9,207 nucleotides of DNA from Candidatus Culexmicrobium profundum (GCA_025061245.1 JANZKD010000061.1:1-9207); one strand, 5' to 3'. Shown: positions 1 through 5,252, counted from the first letter of the stretch. The notes: generated by a model from the letters alone, not told the origin. Made by a program: numbers and translations.

Positions 1-40
1 ATGGATTAGCAATAACACCCTTAACACGAATATAATCCAA
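1..40 (-). CDS. N-terminus of a retropepsin-like (clan AA) aspartic protease, cut by the left edge
   Basis: Only 13 complete codons are visible, starting at a TTG at 40-38 and reading MDYIRVKGVIANP off the window edge. This lines up without gaps with the start of the divergent gene at 205 (MDVFKVKAKIWNP): seven of 13 residues are identical, including M-D, V-K, I and the N-P that precedes the catalytic strand in this family. A GAGGGG run at 53-48 lies seven bases before the TTG and could be the SD site. The same frame stays open back to about position 166, so a longer N-terminus cannot be excluded, but that extension is hydrophobic and has no ATG. The active-site motif is outside the window. 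The family call rests on this short similarity and is an inference. Confidence 0.45.
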   Translation of the reverse strand, partial: MDYIRVKGVIANP

Positions 41-162
41 ATAGATTCCCCTCAATAAACCAACCCAAAAACACAATATAAATCCTATCCAAGTGAAGAC
101 TTCACAAACTAAACTAACACATATTTCCCTCAAGCCATCATTACAAAATAAATGCAAGTAGG

Positions 163-172
163 ATTTTTATCT
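163..172 (+). promoter_or_regulatory. TATA-like element for the protease gene at 205
   Basis: A TTTTTAT stretch is centred near 167. The usual archaeal TATA spacing of about 26 bases predicts transcription from about 193, which would place GGTG (193-196) at the 5' end of the message, eight bases before the ATG. The whole 41-204 gap separates two divergent genes and is poor in G. No convincing element was found for the minus-strand gene. Confidence 0.3.
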
Positions 173-204
173 CTAGACACACTATTATTAACGGTGCACA
201 TATA

Positions 205-579
205 ATGGATGTTTTCAAGGTTAAAGCTAAAATTTGGAATCCATTCAACCCTCAAAATAAAGTTGAAGTAAATCTAATAGTCGATACAGATGCAACCTAT
301 ACAGTCATACCCTCCAAACTACTCAGAAAACTAAATGTAAAACCCACCAGGAAAATTACAGTAAGATTAGCAGACAATAGAGTTTCAATTAAACCTCTAG
401 GTGAAATTGGAATTGAAATTCAAGGATACAAAGCCACAGCAACACCAGTAATATTTGGAGAAGAAAACATATACCTACTAGGATCAGTTACAATGGAACA
501 ATTAAGCCTAACACCAGACCCCATACATAAAAAATTAAAACCAACAGAAGCACTACTAATGAAAAATAAAATTCCATGA
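205..579 (+). CDS. Retropepsin-like (clan AA) protein with altered active-site motif DTD
   Basis: This 124-residue protein has the layout of small archaeal clan AA aspartic proteases: a beta-rich N-terminus, the active-site strand at residues 24-35 (LIVDTDATYTVIP region), a middle beta domain, then hydrophobic-hydrophobic-Gly (LLG, 91-93) and a D-P...K-L-K-P tail. Family members usually have Asp-Thr-Gly at the active site and act as homodimers. Here residue 29 is Asp (codon GAT at 289-291), one transition away from a Gly GGT codon. The catalytic Asp27 is present, but the glycine that shapes the active-site loop is lost, and LLG is followed by SVTME rather than the V-D/T-x-L-E seen in the copy at 6707. 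The ATG at 205 is preceded by GGTG at 193-196. The frame is intact, so the protein may be an inactive or repurposed relative. Its substrate and cellular role are unknown. Confidence 0.85.
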   Translation: MDVFKVKAKIWNPFNPQNKVEVNLIVDTDATYTVIPSKLLRKLNVKPTRKITVRLADNRVSIKPLGEIGIEIQGYKATATPVIFGEENIYLLGSVTMEQLSLTPDPIHKKLKPTEALLMKNKIP

Positions 580-737
580 AATCAAACTAAATCTTAAAAT
601 GAAAGCTAATAAAAAGCATGTCAAACTTCATAGACACTTAAAATAATCCTAATCTACAGCAAAGTTCTCTTTAATAAAAGATTAATTCAATACATTTTCG
701 CATTTTAACCCCAAATAAACCTTAACACTAACTTCAA

Positions 738-814
738 TGTATACGAAAAACATAAATTCACCAAAATAAAATTCAATGCAGACGTATACAATTGAGTGAA
801 GTTTTAAGTATACG
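738..814. promoter_or_regulatory. Cluster of three GTATAC palindromes around the vapB start, possible operator
   Basis: GTATAC occurs at 739-744, 784-789 and 808-813. The outer context of the first two is mirrored: TGTATACG at 738-745 is the reverse complement of CGTATACA at 783-790. The second site ends just before the TTG start of the antitoxin at 792 and the third lies in its first codons. VapB-type antitoxins commonly bind palindromes at their own promoter, so an autoregulatory operator is plausible. Binding is an inference. The rest of 580-791 holds no gene that can be supported; a possible TATA (AAAATAAA, about 764-771) would give a leaderless message starting near 792. Confidence 0.35.
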
Positions 815-1022
815 AATACTCAGAAGACTCAAAAGAGAAATTGAGGAATTAAAGGGCATAATGAACTTAAAGGAGAAAATAATAGAATTCCTCGAAAAAA
901 GAGTTAAGATGTATAAGAAAATGAAGAACTTAAAGGAAGCCCACAAAATTCTAGAAAAACATCCAACCATCCCAGCTGGAACAGCAGTAAAAATAGTGAG
1001 GGAAGACCGTGACCGTCATTGA
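792..1022 (+). CDS. vapB: VapB-type antitoxin
   Basis: This 76-residue protein has the usual order of archaeal VapB antitoxins. Residues 1-12 (MSEVLSIRILRR) form a basic N-terminal strand suited to DNA binding as in ribbon-helix-helix dimers. Residues 13-55 are a charged, helix-rich middle. The C-terminus ends in PAGTAVKIVREDRDRH (61-76), a tail typical of antitoxins encoded directly before a VapC toxin. The start is a TTG, chosen because MSEV-x-SIR is the normal family N-terminus and there is no in-frame ATG nearby; no SD site is visible, so the message may be leaderless. Its last 14 bases overlap the toxin gene, which implies co-transcription and coupled translation. Since the toxin is frameshifted, this antitoxin may now lack an active partner or may act on related toxins; both ideas are inference. 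Confidence 0.85.
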   Translation: MSEVLSIRILRRLKREIEELKGIMNLKEKIIEFLEKRVKMYKKMKNLKEAHKILEKHPTIPAGTAVKIVREDRDRH

Positions 1023-1420
1023 CAGCTCAACTCTAGCCAAATACATACTAAAAGAGCCAAACTGGATGGAAGTTGAAGAATATCTATTAAGGGAAGAAAT
1101 ATCAACACTAAACCACACCATAAAGGAAGTAGCCAATGCCATATGGAAAATTACAGTAATATACAAAGCAATAAGTAAGGAAGTAGCTGAAGAAAAATTC
1201 AAACTACTAAAAACACTAACAAAAGAGGTAATAACAATAAAACCCCAAGAAAAAATACTTAGAAGAAGCATTCAAAATAGCATTAAAACACCAAACAACC
1301 ATATACGACACACTATACATAGCACAAGCAAAAAAAGAAAAAACAAAGCTATTAACAAGCGACCGAAAACAAGCTCAAACAGCCAAAAAACTAGGATTAA
1401 ATGTAACATTTATTCAATAA
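1009..1420 (+). pseudogene. vapC: VapC-type PIN-domain toxin, split by a one-base insertion
   Basis: VapC toxins are Mg-dependent PIN ribonucleases held by four acidic residues. The GTG start at 1009 gives VIDSSTLAKYIL with the first acidic residue (Asp5), then KEVANAIWKI with the second (Glu). After KPQEK at about 1252 the reading frame loses the family pattern and runs in a lysine/threonine-rich tail to 1431. Skipping one base restores the expected C-terminus: YLEEAFKIALKH, then TIYDTLYIAQA with the third acidic residue, LLTSDRKQA with the fourth, and a stop at 1418-1420, for about 136 residues in total, the normal VapC length. The lesion lies in an A6 run at 1250-1255, where five A would be in frame. 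It may be a true inactivating mutation, an assembly error in a homopolymer, or, less likely, a recoding site. Confidence 0.85.
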
Positions 1421-1508
1421 CAAGAACATGAAAACTTTGAGGCTTATATTTTTCATAACAATGCACTCAATAGCTAAGCTTCAGCTCCATATTCACCTAT
1501 AATTAAAT

Positions 1509-2684
1509 CTAGGTTCCATATCTTGAAAATAATTTTCTTAATCTCTCTATTACTTCGTCAACATCTTCTTTATCATTATAGAAGTGCGGTGAGAATCTAG
1601 CAAGCCCTCTTCTAATACTAAACTCGATGTCTCTACCTCCATTCTTTAATTCCTTGCTATTCAACCCGCGTTTAATGGTTGTTGGATTTAAGCCCTTAAC
1701 CTTTACTGTTACTATTGAACCTCTCTCCTTAACGTTTACTGGTGTAACAACTTCAATATTCTCAATGTTTACGAGTTCTTCCATGAAGTATTTGGTTAAC
1801 TTCATGTTGTAACTATATATGTTGTCGATGCCTATTCTGGTTAGATATTCTATGGATTTAGACATGGCTACTTTGGCTTCATAAGCACTAGAACTATACT
1901 CAAACTTCCTAGCAGAATCAACATAGTCCATAGATTCACGAATATTCAGTGACCACATGTTCTTGACGGATCTCCAGCCAACGAGACCTGGCTCTAATTC
2001 TCTACATAGATCATGCCTAATATAAGCTACTGCAGCGCCAAAGGGACCTATAAGCCATTTATAAGAACCAGTAATATATATGTCTACATCATCCCTCTTA
2101 ACATCAACAGGTATACAGCCTGTAGCCTGAATACCATCAACTATTAATATAGCACCAACCTCATGAGCTTTTTCAGCTAATGCCTTAAGATTAAATCTCT
2201 GACCAGTTAAGAATTCAACATGACTAATTACAACTGATAAAGTATCTTCATCAATTGCCATGAGCAATTCATCCTCATCAATAAGATAATCCTTAGAATC
2301 AATTAATACTACCTTCCAGTCCTTGTTTTTAGATATTCTCATCCAAGGATAAACAACAGTTGGAAACTCGATATTAGTTGAAACAATCTTCCCCCCACCC
2401 CTCAAAGCCCACGCTATACTGTTTAGGGCTTCAGTCACACTGTTAAATATCGCTACTTCATCAACACTACATCCAAGTAAATTGGCAGAATTGACTCTAA
2501 GATCCTCAAAAATGTTTTCCTCAACCTCCTCACTAAGATAGACAGTGCCTCTAATGGAAGTTTTTTCAATAAATTCCTTAACAGATTCAAGAACTGGTAT
2601 GGGAACTAAACCTATACTAGCAGTATTTAAGTATATGACTTCTTCAATTAATGGGAAATCATTAACCAAATTACACCTCAACAT
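1509..2684 (-). CDS. PLP-dependent class V aminotransferase-fold enzyme, not a typical cysteine desulfurase
   Basis: This fold-type I PLP enzyme has about 391 residues. Counted from the ATG at 2684 (the upstream TTG at 2693 adds three), it shows the substrate-side YLNTASIGLVP near 18-28, the phosphate-loop NSVTEAL near 81-87, SHVEFLTGQR with His155, VDGIQATG with Asp183 and Gln186 for the cofactor ring, and GSYKWLIGPFG with the Schiff-base Lys209. The C-terminal RRGLARFSPHFYN resembles the isopenicillin-N-epimerase/kynureninase-like branch. The loop that carries the catalytic cysteine in NifS/SufS enzymes has none here, so sulfur transfer is unlikely; the substrate cannot be named. ATG 2684 is chosen, but TTG 2693 and GTG 2690 are in frame and a TATA box predicts transcription from about 2694, so any of the three could be used with almost no leader. 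The cytosolic location is inferred from the lack of a signal or membrane segment. Confidence 0.9.
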   Translation of the reverse strand: MLRCNLVNDFPLIEEVIYLNTASIGLVPIPVLESVKEFIEKTSIRGTVYLSEEVEENIFEDLRVNSANLLGCSVDEVAIFNSVTEALNSIAWALRGGGKIVSTNIEFPTVVYPWMRISKNKDWKVVLIDSKDYLIDEDELLMAIDEDTLSVVISHVEFLTGQRFNLKALAEKAHEVGAILIVDGIQATGCIPVDVKRDDVDIYITGSYKWLIGPFGAAVAYIRHDLCRELEPGLVGWRSVKNMWSLNIRESMDYVDSARKFEYSSSAYEAKVAMSKSIEYLTRIGIDNIYSYNMKLTKYFMEELVNIENIEVVTPVNVKERGSIVTVKVKGLNPTTIKRGLNSKELKNGGRDIEFSIRRGLARFSPHFYNDKEDVDEVIERLRKLFSRYGT

Positions 2685-2715
2685 AAACACCAATTAACCT
2701 TATAACCTTAACTAA

Positions 2716-2724
2716 TATATATAA
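2716..2724 (-). promoter_or_regulatory. TATA box of the PLP enzyme gene
   Basis: Read on the minus strand the site is TTATATATA, centred at 2720. A distance of about 26 bases predicts the transcript start near 2694, right at the TTG/GTG/ATG start cluster at 2693-2684. This points to a leaderless or nearly leaderless mRNA. Confidence 0.55.
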
Positions 2725-2739
2725 GACTAATAATTCAAA

Positions 2740-2958
2740 TTACTTCCTAATATCCATAACTAGCTTACCATTAATGCCAACATTCTCAGGCAGATTCTCC
2801 TTAACCACAATTAAAAGCCTTGAAACACTATGAGCATATGAAGGTAAACCTAAACCTCAAAGTAAAGCCTTAACTACAAATTCTGTAGCTTGCTGACATT
2901 TAAAACATGTCCAATCAGAATCTCCTCTATTAGCATCAGCCACAGCTGAAGAAAACAT
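2740..2958 (-). pseudogene. Remnant of a HEPN-domain gene with an in-frame TGA
   Basis: Read from ATG 2958 on the minus strand, the frame gives MFSSAVADANRGDSDWTCFK, then CQQATEFVVKALL, a TGA at 2859-2857, and then GLGLPSYAHSVSRLL in the same frame, ending at TAA 2742-2740. W-x-C-F-x-x-Q-Q-A-x-E-x-x-x-K-A-L-L followed by a glycine-rich turn and H-S-V-x-x-L-L is the helical core of archaeal HEPN proteins, which often pair with MNT nucleotidyltransferases as toxin-antitoxin systems. About 72 codons remain, where HEPN proteins usually have 110-140, and the C-terminal helix region is missing. No MNT partner is present nearby. It fills most of the gap between the two flanking minus-strand genes. 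A dead gene is the simplest reading; stop-codon readthrough is possible but unsupported. Confidence 0.65.
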
Positions 2959-2970
2959 CTCCCTTGAACT

Positions 2971-2981
2971 CTATATAAAAG
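2971..2981 (-). promoter_or_regulatory. TATA-like element upstream of the HEPN remnant
   Basis: The minus-strand sequence CTTTTATATAG resembles an archaeal TATA box. The predicted start, near 2950, falls just inside the remnant's ATG codon region, so it could be the relict promoter of the HEPN gene, possibly with a start downstream of ATG 2958 such as the GTG at 2943. Confidence 0.35.
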
Positions 2982-3021
2982 AAAAATTATGGATTTTAGT
3001 GTTCTCTAACGTATTGATGAG

Positions 3022-3759
3022 CTATTCACCTAGATATCTAACTAAAGAAGTACCTGAAGTTAAGTCTATAATTGCTCCACTATAACCCCACAGTATCGCA
3101 TTTATACCGAAGCTATCCCTGAAGTTCTTCCTTAAAACCAGAATGTTATGATAGAACACCCTTATCACATCTCCAGGTTTAAATTCACCGCTAACTTCAC
3201 TCCATGTTACAACGCCTTGTCCAGCCTTGTACCAGGTACTATCAGGATTTATGACCGCCATAACTTTACGGTCATGATTCTTAATCACCATGTAATTAGT
3301 ACCCTTCGAAATTATTTCTCCATATATTGCAAAGTAATTCTTAGTGTGAAATACTTTGAATAGTCTAGGTCTAAGAATAGTTAAGCCGTCTTGCTCTAAG
3401 CCTAATAGTATATTAAAGGTTCTCTCATTCTTCTCAACAGAAACCATGGCTATTAATGAATCTTTTGTTTCAACTTTACCCATAACTTTAATCCATGACC
3501 CACGTCCAATAAATGACTCATTAACACCTATCCACATTCCCCTAGCAATAAGCTCACCGCTAAACTCATTCCCCTCTACAACAACACTTGTATTCGTCAC
3601 TGAAACAATAGTTCCCCTGAAGATTTTAACTTCAAGTTTATCCCTTAATTGTTCACCCTCACTTACAGATATCGAGGCCACACCGTAGGACGATGTAAAT
3701 AAAACTAGACACACCAACACCACTGCCACTGAAGCAAAAACCAGATATTTCCCCCTCAT
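3022..3759 (-). CDS. Secreted or membrane-anchored protein of unknown function
   Basis: This 245-residue protein has an N-terminal signal or anchor: MRGK, then a hydrophobic stretch of about 18 residues (YLVFASVAVVLVCLVLFT), a small-residue region (SSYGVASIS) and a long mature part. The mature region is rich in alternating hydrophobic and polar beta strands and holds two similar modules: GTIVSVTNTSVVVEG near residue 50, and GEIISKGTNYMVIKN near residue 145. Each is followed by a further strand pair, including FKPGDVIRVFYHNILV. This recalls OB-like or other small beta-barrel folds, but no family is recognised. It has a single Cys and no metal-binding cluster. An in-frame ATG lies 24 bases upstream (3783), but ATG 3759 is preferred because GGTGAT sits five to six bases before it and the resulting signal peptide is better formed. 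It is expected outside the membrane. The gene stands alone, with the HEPN remnant downstream. Confidence 0.75.
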   Translation of the reverse strand: MRGKYLVFASVAVVLVCLVLFTSSYGVASISVSEGEQLRDKLEVKIFRGTIVSVTNTSVVVEGNEFSGELIARGMWIGVNESFIGRGSWIKVMGKVETKDSLIAMVSVEKNERTFNILLGLEQDGLTILRPRLFKVFHTKNYFAIYGEIISKGTNYMVIKNHDRKVMAVINPDSTWYKAGQGVVTWSEVSGEFKPGDVIRVFYHNILVLRKNFRDSFGINAILWGYSGAIIDLTSGTSLVRYLGE

Positions 3760-3762
3760 ATA

Positions 3763-3768
3763 ATCACC
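3763..3768 (-). promoter_or_regulatory. SD site that fixes the start at 3759
   Basis: On the minus strand GGTGAT (3768-3763) matches the archaeal anti-SD sequence at the 16S 3' end and lies just before ATG 3759. The upstream ATG at 3783 has no such site. A TATA-like CTATATAG on the minus strand near 3811-3818 would place the transcript start around 3788. Confidence 0.55.
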
Positions 3769-3783
3769 AACATGAACTGACAT

Positions 3784-4063
3784 GGTGCAAATAAAAGCCT
3801 AATGCACGAACTATATAGACGAATCATACATAAAAATCAGCTTCAAACATCAACAATACTATTCTGCTACGGCCTCTGGATCATGACAATATTCAACACT
3901 TAAGGAAAATAAGACAGGTTAACTAAACATCAATGATAAAAGATAATGATTCATTTATATGTAAATGAAGCCAACTCCAATACTTATTGCATCAGAAATC
4001 ATCAATTTGACATGTAATTAAACGTATATTTATTTAAAGCTTAGAGTAAAATGAAGTGAATGA
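3784..4063. other. Intergenic stretch without a supported gene
   Basis: No gene of normal size is present. A 33-codon plus-strand frame at 3802-3903 (starting MHELYRRIIHKNQ, with a hydrophobic end TSTILFCYGLWIMTIFNT) has coding-like codon choice but no SD or TATA signal and no recognised family. An 8-bp inverted repeat (TTCATTTA, loop TATG, TAAATGAA) lies at 3950-3969; it is AT-rich and close to what chance allows. TTTATTTAAAG at 4030-4040 could be a TATA element for a start near 4060. Confidence 0.4.
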
Positions 4064-4339
4064 AAGTCGCAGATAGAGGAAGTTGAAAACAAGCTTAAAG
4101 AAGTTAAAAGCTACAGTGAAGACTTCGGATTAAATCTAAATAAAAATTCCATCCTTAGTAAACTTAACCTTTACATCCACAAAACCACCATCAAAGATCT
4201 ATCCAAAAACTATTTAAAATTCACCAATCCCACCGCCCATAGAAAACACTATACATCCACAACAACAATACAACTCCTACATGAAAGCATAAAGAAATAT
4301 TCAAACAATTTTAATAAGACTGATAAGTTTACCATTTAA
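4064..4339 (+). pseudogene. Orphan open frame of 91 codons, unrecognised, without a start codon
   Basis: The frame opens after a TGA at 4061-4063 and runs to TAA 4337-4339. It reads as a plausible soluble protein: charged and helical at the start (IEEVENKLKEVKSYSEDFGL), then LNLYIHKTTIKDLSKNYLKF, and a tail ending in LLHESIKKYSNNF. No ATG, GTG or TTG begins it. An ATG at 4060 lies one frame away; dropping one A from the AAA after that ATG gives MKSQIEEVENK in frame, and a TATA-like site at 4030-4040 is spaced for a leaderless start there. This suggests an N-terminal frameshift. I do not recognise the family. The IHKTTI segment recalls helix-turn-helix or transposase sequences, but that is too weak to name it. 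Confidence 0.35.
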
Positions 4340-4340
4340 A

Positions 4341-4360
4341 CTTGTCAATTTGCTGACAAG
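4341..4360. repeat. Perfect 7-bp inverted repeat between two convergent gene remnants
   Basis: CTTGTCA (4341-4347), a six-base loop ATTTGC, then TGACAAG (4354-4360). It begins one base after the TAA of the plus-strand orphan frame and ends about 15-20 bases from the end of the minus-strand PIN remnant. It could be an operator, a recombination scar, or a hairpin at the shared 3' end. No U-run follows, so an intrinsic bacterial-type terminator is unlikely. Confidence 0.4.
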
Positions 4361-4379
4361 ATAGGTTCAGTGAAAATTA

Positions 4380-4755
4380 TTAGTCAACCACATAATAGCA
4401 AACCTCCTCGAAACTATCCGGATATGAAGACACCCAACAGCATATAAACGATGAACTAGGAAGGTTAAACTTGTAATAAGAGATAAATAAACATGAGCAA
4501 CTACTTTTCTGGATACATAGGAAGAGCCTCAGGGAAAGACTGTAAATTACCTTTATACCCTTACATATCCTCTCTGAAGAAAGTCTTCCATCCACAACAT
4601 ATCTAGCTCCCTTCACTGAAAGCTTAAAAATTGACACCTCGCTTATCAAAACTTTATACCCCCTTTTCAATTAAAGTGATGACAGCTCTTCCAGGTATGT
4701 TTCTAATGGAAAACCTATGGCTGGAAAAATATGTTGTGTCTAACAATATATCCAT
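4380..4755 (-). pseudogene. Decayed PIN-domain toxin gene
   Basis: From ATG 4755 on the minus strand the frame reads MDILLDTTYF, with the first PIN acidic residue Asp6, then SIRNIPGRAVITLIEKG, and stops at a TAA near 4670. Dropping one G from the G5 run (C5 at 4659-4663 on the plus strand) restores YKVLISEVSIFKLSVKGARY and VVDGRLSSERICKGIKVIY. This has the second acidic residue (ISEVSIF) and is the pattern of archaeal PIN proteins with an L-L-D-T-T-Y start. After KVIY another shift is needed to reach EALPMYPEK, followed by stops, and the C-terminal part with the last acidic residues is scrambled across frames (traces such as SSFI and YPDSFEE). At least two frameshifts and several stops make it non-functional. 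It overlaps the antitoxin-like remnant upstream, as intact toxin-antitoxin genes do. Confidence 0.7.
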
Positions 4756-4932
4756 GATACAACCTTCCAGGAAAGCTTCCTCCTAGAATTATGAAATTCC
4801 TCTAACGTTATTTCTATGAATGAAGATTCCATGAGGACATTCTCCCACTTATGTAATAATAGGACTCTCATATTCATACAGTACGGTGGAGATAGCTTCA
4901 ATTGTTAAGAAATATCCATTAAAAAGTTTACT
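4740..4932 (-). pseudogene. Decayed gene upstream of the PIN remnant, probably its antitoxin
   Basis: Two in-register pieces can be read on the minus strand. The first opens after a TAG at 4935 and gives NGYFLTIEAISTVLYEYESP, then hits a TAA. One base later the second frame gives LLLHKWENVLMESSFIEIT, then LEEFHNSRRKLSWKVVSWIY, ending in TAG 4742-4740. The last bases overlap the ATG of the PIN remnant (4755), the usual antitoxin-toxin arrangement. The protein is charged and helical at its end, consistent with a toxin-binding tail, but no DNA-binding domain is visible and the family is not certain. One inserted base near 4870 explains the break. Confidence 0.5.
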
Positions 4933-4962
4933 CTAAGAAATAAAATTTACATCATACTCAAA

Positions 4963-4987
4963 GTAAAACTTTTTATAAAAGTTTTAC
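4963..4987. promoter_or_regulatory. Operator-promoter: perfect 11-bp inverted repeat enclosing the TATA box
   Basis: GTAAAACTTTT (4963-4973), centre TAT, AAAAGTTTTAC (4977-4987): all 11 pairs match. The centre carries the TATA element (TTTTTATAAA, 4970-4979). At 26 bases this predicts transcription from about 5000, i.e. a leaderless mRNA starting at the ATG (4998) of the AbrB-type antitoxin. AbrB/MazE-type antitoxins typically repress their own operon through such palindromes. Because the site is symmetrical it also presents a TATA box leftward, toward the decayed antitoxin and PIN genes (start expected near 4949). Operator function is inference from position and symmetry. Confidence 0.7.
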
Positions 4988-4997
4988 ATTCAAGATA

Positions 4998-5252
4998 ATG
5001 GTGAATAATTTGAGTACAAGTAAAGAGTACATCGTGAAGGTAAGTAGAAAAGGTCAAATAGCCATACCAGTAGAAATCAGAAGAAAATTTGGAATTGAAG
5101 ACAAAGTATTAATACGAGTAGAAGACGGAGAAATTAAAATTATACCAGTAATCCCACTGGAAAAGCTCTTCGGAGCAGATGGTGAAGTAATGAAGGAAGT
5201 TGCAATAGAAATAAGTGAGGAAAGAATGAGGGAAATAAAAAATGAAACCTAA
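4998..5252 (+). CDS. AbrB/MazE-type (SpoVT-AbrB swapped-hairpin) antitoxin
   Basis: This 84-residue protein has the SpoVT-AbrB DNA-binding hairpin at residues 11-50: YIVKVSRKGQIAIPVEIRRK, FGI-x-DKVLIRVEDGEIKIIP. K-G-Q-I-x-I-P-x-E-I-R is the family signature and forms a swapped-hairpin dimer. Residues 53-84 (PLEKLFGADGEVMKEVAIEI and following) are a helical acidic tail of the kind that blocks a PIN toxin. The ATG at 4998 is at the predicted transcription start, so translation is probably leaderless; GTG 5001 and TTG 5010 are possible shorter starts. The last 11 bases overlap the VapC gene. It most likely neutralises that toxin and represses the operon through the palindrome at 4963-4987. All family features are intact. 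Confidence 0.92.
   Translation: MVNNLSTSKEYIVKVSRKGQIAIPVEIRRKFGIEDKVLIRVEDGEIKIIPVIPLEKLFGADGEVMKEVAIEISEERMREIKNET

Noticed and set aside
1263..1431. Lys/Thr-rich C-terminus of the unbroken 1009-1431 frame as a real toxin tail
   Set aside because: It is the out-of-frame translation of the normal VapC C-terminus, which is intact one base over.
3802..3903. 33-codon plus-strand frame MHELYRRIIHKNQ...
   Set aside because: Coding-like codons but no promoter, SD site or known family; not enough to call a gene.
3950..3969. 8-bp AT-rich inverted repeat (TTCATTTA/TAAATGAA)
   Set aside because: Close to chance expectation for this composition and not placed at any gene end.
4380..4670. 96-codon minus-strand frame as an intact small gene
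   Set aside because: Its first half is the middle of a PIN domain and its Cys/Ser-rich end is out-of-frame; it belongs to a longer pseudogene that starts at 4755.
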